Made by a program: the position numbers and the translations under genes. A model generated the notes under the pieces. It saw only the letters and a list, made by a program, of their open reading frames with translations, searched no databases and was not told the origin of the DNA. This document shows positions 9,820 to 16,825 of a stretch of 64,000 nt of DNA, one piece after another. Source of the DNA: Kitasatospora terrestris. Its GTDB lineage: Bacteria; Actinomycetota; Actinomycetes; Streptomycetales; Streptomycetaceae. The stretch lies in the NCBI RefSeq assembly GCF_039542905.1, contig NZ_BAABIS010000001.1, positions 3,472,001-3,536,000 on the forward strand, given 5' to 3'. Position 1 is the stretch's first letter; every line of letters begins with the position of its first letter.

Positions 9820-10928
9820 GCGCGCACCTCCCGGGCGGCCCGGTAGAAGTCCTTCCAGCCGTCGCGCTCGCGGACCACGCCCTCCAGGTACTCGCGCCAG
9901 ACCTGCCGGTCGGCGACCGGGTCGCGGACCACCGCGCCGCGGATGCCGTCGGCGACGTCGCCCGCGCGCAGCACGCCGTCGCCGAAGTGGGTGGCGAGGG
10001 CGAGGCCGTTGGTGACCACCGAGATCGCCTCGGCGGTGGAGAGGGTGCCGCTGGGCGTCTTCACCTTGGTGCGGCCGTCGGCGGTCAGGCCGGCCCGCAG
10101 CTCGCGGAAGACGGTGACGACCCGTCGGATCTCCTCCGCGCCCCCGGGCAGCTCCGGCAGGTCGAGCGAGCGGCCGAGCTGGCCGACCCGGCGGGTGACG
10201 ATCTCGACCTCCTCCTCCAGGGTGGCCGGCAGCGGCAGCACGACGGTGTTGAACCGGCGGCGCAGTGCGGAGGAGAGCTCGTTGACGCCGCGGTCGCGGT
10301 CGTTGGCGGTGGCGATCAGGTTGAAGCCGCGGACGGCCTGGATCTCGGTGCCGAGCTCGGGGACCGGCAGGGTCTTCTCGGAGAGGATGGTGATCAGGCT
10401 GTCCTGCACGTCGGCGGGGATGCGGGTGAGCTCCTCCACCCGGGCGATCCGGCCGTCGGCCATCGCCCGCATCAGCGGGGACGGGACCAGGGCGTCGCGG
10501 CTGGGGCCGTGGGCGAGCAGCTGCGCATAGTTCCACCCGTAGCGGACGGCCTCCTCGGGGGTGCCCGCGGTGCCCTGGACGAGCAGCGTGGAGTCGCCGC
10601 TGATCGCGGCCGCGAGGTGCTCGGAGACCCAGGTCTTGGCGGTGCCGGGGACGCCGAGCAGCAGCAGCGCGCGGTCGGTGGCCAGGGTGGTGACCGCGAC
10701 CTCCACCACGCGGCGGGGGCCGATGTACTTCGGCGTGATCACGGTGCCGTCGGGCAGCTCGCCGCCGAGCAGGTAGGTGGCCACCGCCCACGGCGAGAGC
10801 CGCCAGCGCTCCGGGCGCGGCCGGTCGTCGTGCGCCGCGAGCGCGGCCAGCTCGGCGGCGAAGGCGTCCTCCGCGTGCTGCCGGAGCACCGCCCCGGTGG
10901 TCGTCGGCTCGCTGGTCGTCGTGGTCAT
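9816..10928 (-). CDS. MoxR family AAA+ ATPase
   Basis: 370 residues. Walker A is GVPGTAKT (residues 92-99). The Walker B position reads IARVEELTRI (161-170), with Glu-Glu where most MoxR proteins have Asp-Glu. Sensor 1 is in FNLIATAN, followed by the arginine-rich SSALRRRFN. MoxR ATPases act as chaperone-like motors with vWA partners, here encoded two genes downstream. ATG 10928 is selected over upstream codons because AAGGAG lies 6 nt before it. The gene opens the minus-strand operon and diverges from the SWIM-domain gene across 260 bp. ATPase call sure; target unknown. Confidence 0.93.
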   Translation of the reverse strand: MTTTTSEPTTTGAVLRQHAEDAFAAELAALAAHDDRPRPERWRLSPWAVATYLLGGELPDGTVITPKYIGPRRVVEVAVTTLATDRALLLLGVPGTAKTWVSEHLAAAISGDSTLLVQGTAGTPEEAVRYGWNYAQLLAHGPSRDALVPSPLMRAMADGRIARVEELTRIPADVQDSLITILSEKTLPVPELGTEIQAVRGFNLIATANDRDRGVNELSSALRRRFNTVVLPLPATLEEEVEIVTRRVGQLGRSLDLPELPGGAEEIRRVVTVFRELRAGLTADGRTKVKTPSGTLSTAEAISVVTNGLALATHFGDGVLRAGDVADGIRGAVVRDPVADRQVWREYLEGVVRERDGWKDFYRAAREVRA

Positions 10929-11175
10929 CAACTGCTCCTTCGGACGGGCGGCTCGGGATGCACCGGTGGCGGGGCGCGAGCAGCTCAGGGGGTCGGCGGG
11001 ACCATCGGCGCAGAGGCCGTGCAGGGGCCGGGACCAGGCGTTTCGTACGCCCGTTCGCGGCCTGTGGGAACAACCATGCACCCCGGCACTGACAGAACCC
11101 GGCCCGGATTTTGATCGTTCATCAGTTCGAGTGACAGCCGGGCCCGACCCTCCCGGATTTGTCAGTGGCGGCTCC

Positions 11176-11181
11176 TAGCGT
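11176..11181 (+). promoter_or_regulatory. -10 element (TAGCGT) for a leaderless SWIM-gene transcript
   Basis: TAGCGT ends exactly 7 nt before the ATG at 11189, and no Shine-Dalgarno is visible. In streptomycetes TANNNT lies 6-8 nt before the transcription start, so transcription would begin at the A of the ATG. No good -35 box is evident. Confidence 0.5.
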
Positions 11182-11188
11182 CGTGGCC

Positions 11189-12505
11189 ATGGAGGAACGC
11201 TGGAGCACCGAACACGTCCTGTCCCTCGCCCCCGACCCGGCCTCCCGGAAGGCCGCCGGCAAGCTGTCCGCCCCCGCGCCATGGTCCGAGACCGGCTGGG
11301 GCGGGGGCGTCCTGTGGGGCCAGTGCAAGGGCAGCGGCAGCACGCCGTACCGGACGGCCGTCGAGCTCGGCACGCCCGCGTACACGTGCAGCTGCCCCAG
11401 CCGGAAGTTCCCGTGCAAGCACGCCCTCGGGCTGCTCCTGCTGTGGAGCGGCAGCCCGGAGGCGGTCCAGGAGGGGTCCGAGCCGCCCGAGTGGGTCTCC
11501 GAGTGGACCGGCGGGCGTCGCCGGGCCGCCGAGCAGAAGGCCACCCGGCAGCAGGCCAGGGCCGCCGAGGCCGACCCGGCCGCCGCCGGCCGCCGGGCCG
11601 AGCGGCGGGCCGCCCGGGTCGCCGCGGGCGCGCAGGAGTTGCGGCTGCGCCTGGCCGACGACATCCGGCGCGGCCTCGCCGAGCCCACCCCGCCCGGCGT
11701 CTGGGAGGAGGTCGCGGCCCGCATGGTCGACGCCCAGGCCCCCGGCCTGGCCGGCCGGGTCCGCGAGCTGGCCGACGCACCGCAGGAGAGCCTGCTGGAG
11801 GAGTACGCGATGCTGCACCTGCTGGCCGGCGCCTACGGCCGGATCGACGCCCTGCCCGCCCCGCTGGCGGCCACCGTCCGCACCCGCGTCGGCTTCACCG
11901 CCGACTCCGCCGAGCTGCTGGCCGGCCCCACCGTCCGCGACCGCTGGCACGTCCTCGGCAGCCGCGACACGGCCGACGAGCGGCTCACCACCCGGCGGCT
12001 GTGGCTGCGCGGCGCCAAGACCGGCCGCGACGCCCTGCTGCTCGCCTTCGGGCGGCCCGGCCAGGCCCCCGACCTCGCCCTGCCCACCGGGCAGACGGTC
12101 GAGGCCGAGCTCGCCTTCCACCCCGGCGCCCGGCAGCTGCGCGCCGTCCTCGGCACCCGGTACGGCGCGCCCGAGGCCGGGCCGGCCGAGCCGCCGGCCG
12201 GGCTGTCCCCCGCCGAGGCGATGGCCGAGTACGGCTCCGCCGTCGCCGACGATCCCTGGCTGGACGCCTGGCCCACCGTCCTCACCGGTGTGGTCCCGGT
12301 CCTCGGACCAGACGGCTGGCAGCTGACGGACGGACACCGGGCCCTGCGCGTCCGCCCCGGCTCGGTGCCCGAGTCGGCCCTGTGGCGGCTGGCCGCCGTC
12401 TCGGCCGGCCACCCGGTCACCCTCTTCGGCGAGTGCGGCCACGCCGGCTTCGCCCCCGTCACCGCCTGGACGCAGTCCGCCCGACCGATCGGAGTGAGCC
12501 AGTGA
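11189..12505 (+). CDS. SWIM zinc-finger family protein
   Basis: 438 residues. A SWIM zinc finger of pattern CxC-x6-CxH is formed by C67, C69, C76 and H78 in TPAYTCSCPSRKFPCKHALG. SWIM domains bind zinc and often mediate DNA or protein contacts. The rest is helical, with an Arg/Ala-rich coiled-coil-like stretch near 105-155. ATG 11189 is preferred over the TTG ten codons upstream because of the leaderless -10 element. The gene diverges from the MoxR operon and its stop overlaps the next start (GTGA). Co-conservation with MoxR, vWA, DUF5682 and DUF5691 is recalled from other streptomycetes, not tested here. Confidence 0.88.
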   Translation: MEERWSTEHVLSLAPDPASRKAAGKLSAPAPWSETGWGGGVLWGQCKGSGSTPYRTAVELGTPAYTCSCPSRKFPCKHALGLLLLWSGSPEAVQEGSEPPEWVSEWTGGRRRAAEQKATRQQARAAEADPAAAGRRAERRAARVAAGAQELRLRLADDIRRGLAEPTPPGVWEEVAARMVDAQAPGLAGRVRELADAPQESLLEEYAMLHLLAGAYGRIDALPAPLAATVRTRVGFTADSAELLAGPTVRDRWHVLGSRDTADERLTTRRLWLRGAKTGRDALLLAFGRPGQAPDLALPTGQTVEAELAFHPGARQLRAVLGTRYGAPEAGPAEPPAGLSPAEAMAEYGSAVADDPWLDAWPTVLTGVVPVLGPDGWQLTDGHRALRVRPGSVPESALWRLAAVSAGHPVTLFGECGHAGFAPVTAWTQSARPIGVSQ

Positions 12506-12690
12506 CGACGCACCTCATGCCCACCGCCACCGGCTGGAGCCGCAGGTGGCGCACCGTCCGCCGCTGCGAGGCGCCGGCCCTCGCCGGGCGCCCGGCCCCC
12601 GGCCCGGGCACCGCGCGCGCCACCGGCCGGCCGGCGCCCGGCGCCCGCCGTCCGGTCGGAGCGCGCCCGTCGATCGGAGCCCGGCCGTGA
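12502..12690 (+). CDS. Possible small basic protein coupled between the SWIM and DUF5691 genes
   Basis: A GTG at 12502 overlaps the SWIM stop as GTGA. The frame runs 62 codons to a TGA that overlaps the GTG start of DUF5691, again as GTGA. The peptide begins VTTHLMPTATGWSRRWRTV and is Arg/Pro/Ala-rich, with no recognised domain. Perfect 4-nt overlaps at both ends suggest translational coupling. However, an Arg/Pro-rich composition is what any open frame in such GC-rich DNA gives, and the stretch could be just a spacer. No function proposed. Confidence 0.35.
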   Translation: MTTHLMPTATGWSRRWRTVRRCEAPALAGRPAPGPGTARATGRPAPGARRPVGARPSIGARP

Positions 12691-14429
12691 CCGCCACCAC
12701 CGCCACGCCCGCCGCCGCGCCCGTCGGCGACGACTGGACCGAGCTGCGCACCGCCGCCCTGCTCGGCACCGACCGGCGGCCGCTGCCCGCACCGGTCGGC
12801 AGCACCGCGCTGCTGGCCGCCGCCGACGCGATCGACCGCACCGACCAGGCCACCGCGCTGCTCGACCTGGCCGCGCTCGCCGCCGTCCGCCGCCGGGCCG
12901 GCGCGCTCGCCGACCCGGCACCCGAGCTGCCGGAGCCGGCACCCGCCGACCCGCGCCCGGAGGTCACCGAGGCCGCCGCCCGCCGGCTCTCCGTCCTGCT
13001 CGGCGGCCGGTCCGCCGTCACCACCGCCAATCTGGCCGAGCTGCTGCCGCAGTGGCTCGCCGTCGCCCGCGAGCACGAGTACCGGCTGCCGCCCGCGCTC
13101 GTCCCGGCGCTGCTCGACGCCGCCCGCGCCCGCAGCGAGCTGCGGCCCGACGCGGTCGCCCTGGCCGGCCCGCTCGGCCGCTGGCTCGCCGCGCGGAACA
13201 CCGAGTGGCGCTTCGTCGCCCGCACCGTCGCCGAGACCGCCGGGACGGCCGGGACCGCCGGGACGGCCGAAGCCCCGGAAGCCACACCCGCACCCGCCGC
13301 CGGCAACCCCACCGGCAACCCCGGCGACGCACCCGACGCGGCCGACGCGGCCGACGCGGACGGCCGGGGCGGCGCCGAGAGCGGTGACCAGCTCTGGCAG
13401 GAGGGCCTGTTCGCCGAGCGGGTCACCCACCTGACCAGGCTGCGCCGTCGGGATCCGGCCGCCGGCCTGGCCCTGCTCCGCTCCACCTGGTCCACCGAGC
13501 GCGCCGAGGACAGGGTGCTCTTCCTGGACGCCCTGCAGGACGGCCTCTCCCTCGCCGACGAGCCCTTCGTCGAGGCGGCCCTGACGGACCGTTCGAAGAA
13601 CGTCCGGGCCACCGCCGCCGAGCTGCTCTCCACCCTGCCCGGCTCCGCCCTCGCGGCCCGGATGGCCGAGCGTGCCCGGGCCGCCGTCCACCTGGAGTCC
13701 GCCCCTGGGCGGATCGTCGTCACCCCGCCCGCCGAGTGCGACGCCGCGATGCAGCACGACGGAATACCCGTCAAGTCGCCGACCGGCCGGGGCGAGCGGG
13801 CGTGGTGGTTCGGCGAGATCGTGGCCGCCGCCCCGCTCTCGCTGTGGACCGCGGACACCGGCCTGACGCCCGACGAGCTGCTGCGGCTGCCCGCCGCCGA
13901 CGGCGACGCGGACTGGACGGACGACCTGCGCGAGGCCTGGGCCCGCGCCGCGGTCCGCCAGCAGGACGCGACCTGGGCCCGGGCGCTGCTCGGCCCCGCG
14001 CCGAAGCCCGACCGGGCCGATCGCACCCCCGGCGCGCCCGCCCGGCTGCTGGCCGTCCTGCCCCCGGCCGAGCGCGCCACCTGGACGGCCGCGTTCGTCC
14101 GGACCCACGGGCTCGGCGATGCCTTCCAGCTGCTCGGCGCCTGCGCGACGCCGTGGACGCCACCGCTCAGCACCGCCGTGGTGGCCGCGCTGGAGCGGGC
14201 CGCCACCACCGGGGCGTACCCGTGGAGCCACAGCGGGGTCCTCGGCATGACCGAGCGGGCGCTCGCCCCGGAGACCGCGCCGGCGGTGGAGGCGCTGGCC
14301 GCCGGCGCCTCGCCGGACACCGCCTGGGCGGACACCTTCGGCCGGCTGGCCGGCACCCTGCGCTTCCGCGCGGCGATGCTCGACGAGCTCACCGGGCAAC
14401 CGCACCGAGCATCGAGCACCGAGCACTGA
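12687..14429 (+). CDS. DUF5691 family protein
   Basis: 580 residues. It begins at GTG 12687 with GGAG 7 nt upstream and the family-like opening DDWTELRTAALLGTDRRPLP. The protein is helix-rich and repeat-like, including VEAALTDRSKNVRATAAELLSTLPG near residues 295-320, which resembles a HEAT-type helical pair. A low-complexity Ala/Asp insert lies near 190-230. No catalytic motif is visible. It lies downstream of the SWIM gene and opposite the MoxR trio, so it is probably a scaffold or adaptor in that module; this is inference. The last codons lie within a heptamer tandem repeat. Confidence 0.8.
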   Translation: MTATTATPAAAPVGDDWTELRTAALLGTDRRPLPAPVGSTALLAAADAIDRTDQATALLDLAALAAVRRRAGALADPAPELPEPAPADPRPEVTEAAARRLSVLLGGRSAVTTANLAELLPQWLAVAREHEYRLPPALVPALLDAARARSELRPDAVALAGPLGRWLAARNTEWRFVARTVAETAGTAGTAGTAEAPEATPAPAAGNPTGNPGDAPDAADAADADGRGGAESGDQLWQEGLFAERVTHLTRLRRRDPAAGLALLRSTWSTERAEDRVLFLDALQDGLSLADEPFVEAALTDRSKNVRATAAELLSTLPGSALAARMAERARAAVHLESAPGRIVVTPPAECDAAMQHDGIPVKSPTGRGERAWWFGEIVAAAPLSLWTADTGLTPDELLRLPAADGDADWTDDLREAWARAAVRQQDATWARALLGPAPKPDRADRTPGAPARLLAVLPPAERATWTAAFVRTHGLGDAFQLLGACATPWTPPLSTAVVAALERAATTGAYPWSHSGVLGMTERALAPETAPAVEALAAGASPDTAWADTFGRLAGTLRFRAAMLDELTGQPHRASSTEH

Positions 14430-14447
14430 GCACCGAGCACCGAGCAC
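14406..14447. repeat. Heptamer tandem repeat, six copies, across the DUF5691 stop codon
   Basis: Six head-to-tail copies of CGAGCAC (one CGAGCAT, one TGAGCAC). The TGA that ends DUF5691 is created by the variant fourth unit. Seven is not a multiple of three, so a change in copy number would change the C-terminus. Confidence 0.9.
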
Positions 14448-14516
14448 CGGACGCAGGACGAGGCGCGAAGGGGGTCGGGCACCCGCCCGGCCCCCGCGCC
14501 GCCGCACGGACGGGCC

Positions 14517-14924
14517 TCAGCCCGCCGGGCGCAGGTTCGCCTCGGCCCAGCCCACCAGGGCCCGGGTGGAGGTGCCGGGCGTGAAGACGTCGGCGACGCC
14601 GAGGGCCTTCAGCTCGGCGATGTCCTCGTCCGGGACGATCCCGCCGCAGAACACGGTGATGTCCTCGGCGTCCCGTTCGCGGAGCAGTTCGACGACCTCG
14701 GCGCAGAGCGTCATGTGCGCACCGGAGAGGACGGAGAGCCCGATGCCGTCCGCGTCCTCCTGGATCGCCGTGTCGACGATCTGCTCCGGCGTCTGGTGCG
14801 GGCCGGTGCAGACGACCTCCATGCCGGCGTCGCGCAGCGCGCGGGCGACGGCCTTCGCCCCGCGGTCGTGGCCGTCCAGCCCCGGCCCGGCGACCACGAC
14901 ACGGATCGGCCCTGCCACACCCAT
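14517..14924 (-). CDS. icmB: Isobutyryl-CoA mutase small (cobalamin-binding) subunit
   Basis: 135 residues, the size of the stand-alone B12-binding subunit IcmB. The cobalamin motif DxHxxG is D17-G-H19-D-R-G22 in VVVAGPGLDGHDRGAK, followed by GLSVLSG and GGIVPDED of the flavodoxin-like fold. IcmB pairs with a large IcmA subunit, encoded elsewhere, to interconvert isobutyryl-CoA and n-butyryl-CoA. ATG 14924 is chosen for GGGAGG about 6 nt upstream; an ATG nine codons earlier lacks this. The gene stands alone on the minus strand. It could instead serve a related acyl-CoA mutase. Confidence 0.85.
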   Translation of the reverse strand: MGVAGPIRVVVAGPGLDGHDRGAKAVARALRDAGMEVVCTGPHQTPEQIVDTAIQEDADGIGLSVLSGAHMTLCAEVVELLRERDAEDITVFCGGIVPDEDIAELKALGVADVFTPGTSTRALVGWAEANLRPAG

Positions 14925-15069
14925 CGCTGCCTCCCGGGCGACGCCGTCCACGACTACCGTGCCGACGGGTTCCCTCCGGACCGGGCGGCGGGTGGCGCCC
15001 GCCGGGCCGGTCGGCCGTTTCCGGCTGCCGCGGCGCGGGGAAAATCAAAGCCCCACCCCGGGAGAGCCG

Positions 15070-15846
15070 ATGACCATCCCGTTCGGCCGGACCACCGCCG
15101 CGCTCCGGGGCGCGGGCGGCGAAGCGGCCGCGCTCGCCCACCACCTGCTCCGCTACCCCACCGGCGTGGGCGGCAACCGTACGGTCGCCGCCGTGTGCCC
15201 GGCCCGGCCGGTCACCGCCCCGCCGCACCACGGCCCGGTCCTGCTGCTGCACGGCCTGGTGGACAACCGCGCGGTCTTCGGCCCGCTGCTGCGCCACCTG
15301 CACCGGCACGGCTGGACGCACCTGCACGCCCTCAACCACTCACCGCTGACCGCCGACGTCCGGGCCGCCGCCGTCCTGCTCGCCCGGCACGTCGAGTGGG
15401 CGGCCCGCGCACACGACGGCCGCCCGGTCACCCTGATCGGGCACAGCCTGGGCGGCCTGATCGCCCGGTACTACGTCCAACGCCTCGGCGGGGCGGGCCT
15501 CGCCCCGCACGTGGTCACCCTCGCGACCCCGCACGAGGGCACGGCCGTCGCACGGCTGCCCGCACTGCTGCCGATCACCCGCCAGCTGCGCCCGGGCAGC
15601 GACCTGCTGGTCGAGCTGCGGCGGCCTGCGCCGGGCTGCACCGCCCGGTTCACCGCGCTCGCCGCCGAGTTGGACGAGGTGGTGGTGCCCCGTCGCAGCG
15701 CCTGGATCCGCCACCCGGACCTGCCGTCCGACAATCTGATGGTCCCGGGCGTCGGCCATCTCGCGCTGCCCGCGCACCCGCTGGCGCTCGACCTGGTCCG
15801 GCACGCGCTCTCCGGGCCGGAGCTGACGGAGCGCCACGCCTGCTGA
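15070..15846 (+). CDS. Lipase/esterase-like alpha/beta hydrolase
   Basis: 258 residues. VLLLHGLVDNRAVF gives the oxyanion strand and GHSLGGLIARYYVQ the nucleophile elbow (Ser about 133). TPHEGT follows, with a C-terminal GVGHLALPAHP holding the likely catalytic His. This pattern fits triacylglycerol lipase/PGAP1-like hydrolases. There is no clear signal peptide, so it is probably cytoplasmic or membrane-associated. The start has GGGAGAG a few bases upstream. Substrate not predictable. Confidence 0.82.
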   Translation: MTIPFGRTTAALRGAGGEAAALAHHLLRYPTGVGGNRTVAAVCPARPVTAPPHHGPVLLLHGLVDNRAVFGPLLRHLHRHGWTHLHALNHSPLTADVRAAAVLLARHVEWAARAHDGRPVTLIGHSLGGLIARYYVQRLGGAGLAPHVVTLATPHEGTAVARLPALLPITRQLRPGSDLLVELRRPAPGCTARFTALAAELDEVVVPRRSAWIRHPDLPSDNLMVPGVGHLALPAHPLALDLVRHALSGPELTERHAC

Positions 15847-15856
15847 GATGCACACT

Positions 15857-15886
15857 TTGTCCGCTCTGACCGCAAAGGACTACAGT
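15857..15886 (+). promoter_or_regulatory. Sigma-70-type promoter of the M23 peptidase gene
   Basis: TTGTCC (15857-15862), an 18-bp spacer, then TACAGT (15881-15886). This matches the streptomycete HrdB-type pattern (TTGACN and TANNNT). Transcription would start near 15893, giving a leader of about 40 nt. Confidence 0.7.
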
Positions 15887-15933
15887 CTCGGCTGATTTCT
15901 CCTGATTCGGCAGCACCTCCCCGAGGCGGCACC

Positions 15934-16731
15934 ATGGCACCGACCACCCGCACCGGAAACCGCGGCGAACTCCGGGCCGAGCGACGCGCCCGCGCCCGCA
16001 GCGCGACCCGGACGGCCGTCCTGACCGTGGCGCTGCCCTCGGCGGCGACCCTCGGCGTGTTCGCCGCGGCCGCCGTGGCGGTGCACCAGCGGACCGCCGA
16101 CCGCCCCACCCCCTCCTCCGGCCGGGGCGGGAACGGCGCCACCGACGCCCGCGCCGGCACCGGACTCGCCGGCACCGACGTCGGCGGGGCCGGACGGCAC
16201 CAGGCCGAACAGCGGGCCGAGCAGCAGGAGGCCGTCCGTCGGCAGCTCGCCCGCCGGGAGGCCCAGCGCGCCGACCGCGAGCGGGCCGACCACGCCGCCC
16301 CGGCCCAGCGCCAGGCGGAGGCCGAGGCCGCCCGACCGCGCTACGCGCTGCCGGTCGAGCAGCACGGGCTCAGCGCCGGCTTCGGACAGACCGGCGCGCA
16401 CTGGACCGCCCGGCACACCGGCATCGACTTCCCGGTGGCCACCGGCACGCCGGTCCGGGCGGTCACCGACGGCACCGTCTCCACCCGGTGGAGCAGCGCG
16501 TACGGCTACCTGGCGACGGTCACCGCGCCGGACGGCACCCAGACCTGGTACGGCCACCTGCGGTCGTACCGGGTGCGCAAGGGCCCCGTCCGGGCGGGCG
16601 ACGTGATCGCCTACTCGGGTTCCACCGGCAACAGCACCGGGCCGCACCTCCACTTCGAGGTCCGGCCGGACGGCGAGGACCCGGTCGACCCCGTCCCGTG
16701 GCTGCTCGGCCACGGCCTGGACCCCCGCTGA
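15934..16731 (+). CDS. M23 family metallopeptidase (LytM-type endopeptidase)
   Basis: 265 residues. An Arg-rich N-terminus is followed by a hydrophobic segment near 27-50 (signal peptide or anchor). A charged Gln/Arg/Ala coiled-coil region spans about 85-140, then the LytM domain. Zinc ligands are in HTGIDF (His161, Asp165) and HLHFE (His238 region, catalytic His240 region). It should cleave peptide cross-links of peptidoglycan outside the membrane. Its own promoter precedes it, and it is convergent with pcrA. Confidence 0.93.
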   Translation: MAPTTRTGNRGELRAERRARARSATRTAVLTVALPSAATLGVFAAAAVAVHQRTADRPTPSSGRGGNGATDARAGTGLAGTDVGGAGRHQAEQRAEQQEAVRRQLARREAQRADRERADHAAPAQRQAEAEAARPRYALPVEQHGLSAGFGQTGAHWTARHTGIDFPVATGTPVRAVTDGTVSTRWSSAYGYLATVTAPDGTQTWYGHLRSYRVRKGPVRAGDVIAYSGSTGNSTGPHLHFEVRPDGEDPVDPVPWLLGHGLDPR

Positions 16732-16796
16732 CCGACCACCGACCGGCTACCGGCCGCCCGCGGCGCCGAGCGAACGGCCGACCGCGCCGACCGAGC

Positions 16797-16816
16797 GGCC
16801 GGCTACCAGGCCGGCC
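16797..16816. terminator. Possible short hairpin between convergent M23 and pcrA genes
   Basis: A 7-bp inverted repeat (16797-16803 with 16810-16816) with a 6-nt loop lies 10 bp from the pcrA stop. It is weak and GC-only, but well placed for a convergent pair. Confidence 0.3.
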
Positions 16817-16825
16817 GGTGCTCCG

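Noticed and set aside
12546..12686. An upstream ATG start at 12546 for DUF5691
   Set aside because: The added 47 residues are Arg/Pro-rich with no ribosome site, whereas GTG 12687 has GGAG at 7 nt and the family-like N-terminus.
14427..14447. The GAGCAC repeats as a CRISPR array or protein-binding iteron cluster
   Set aside because: Units are only seven bases with no spacers, and the array lies in and after a coding end; it is a simple tandem repeat.
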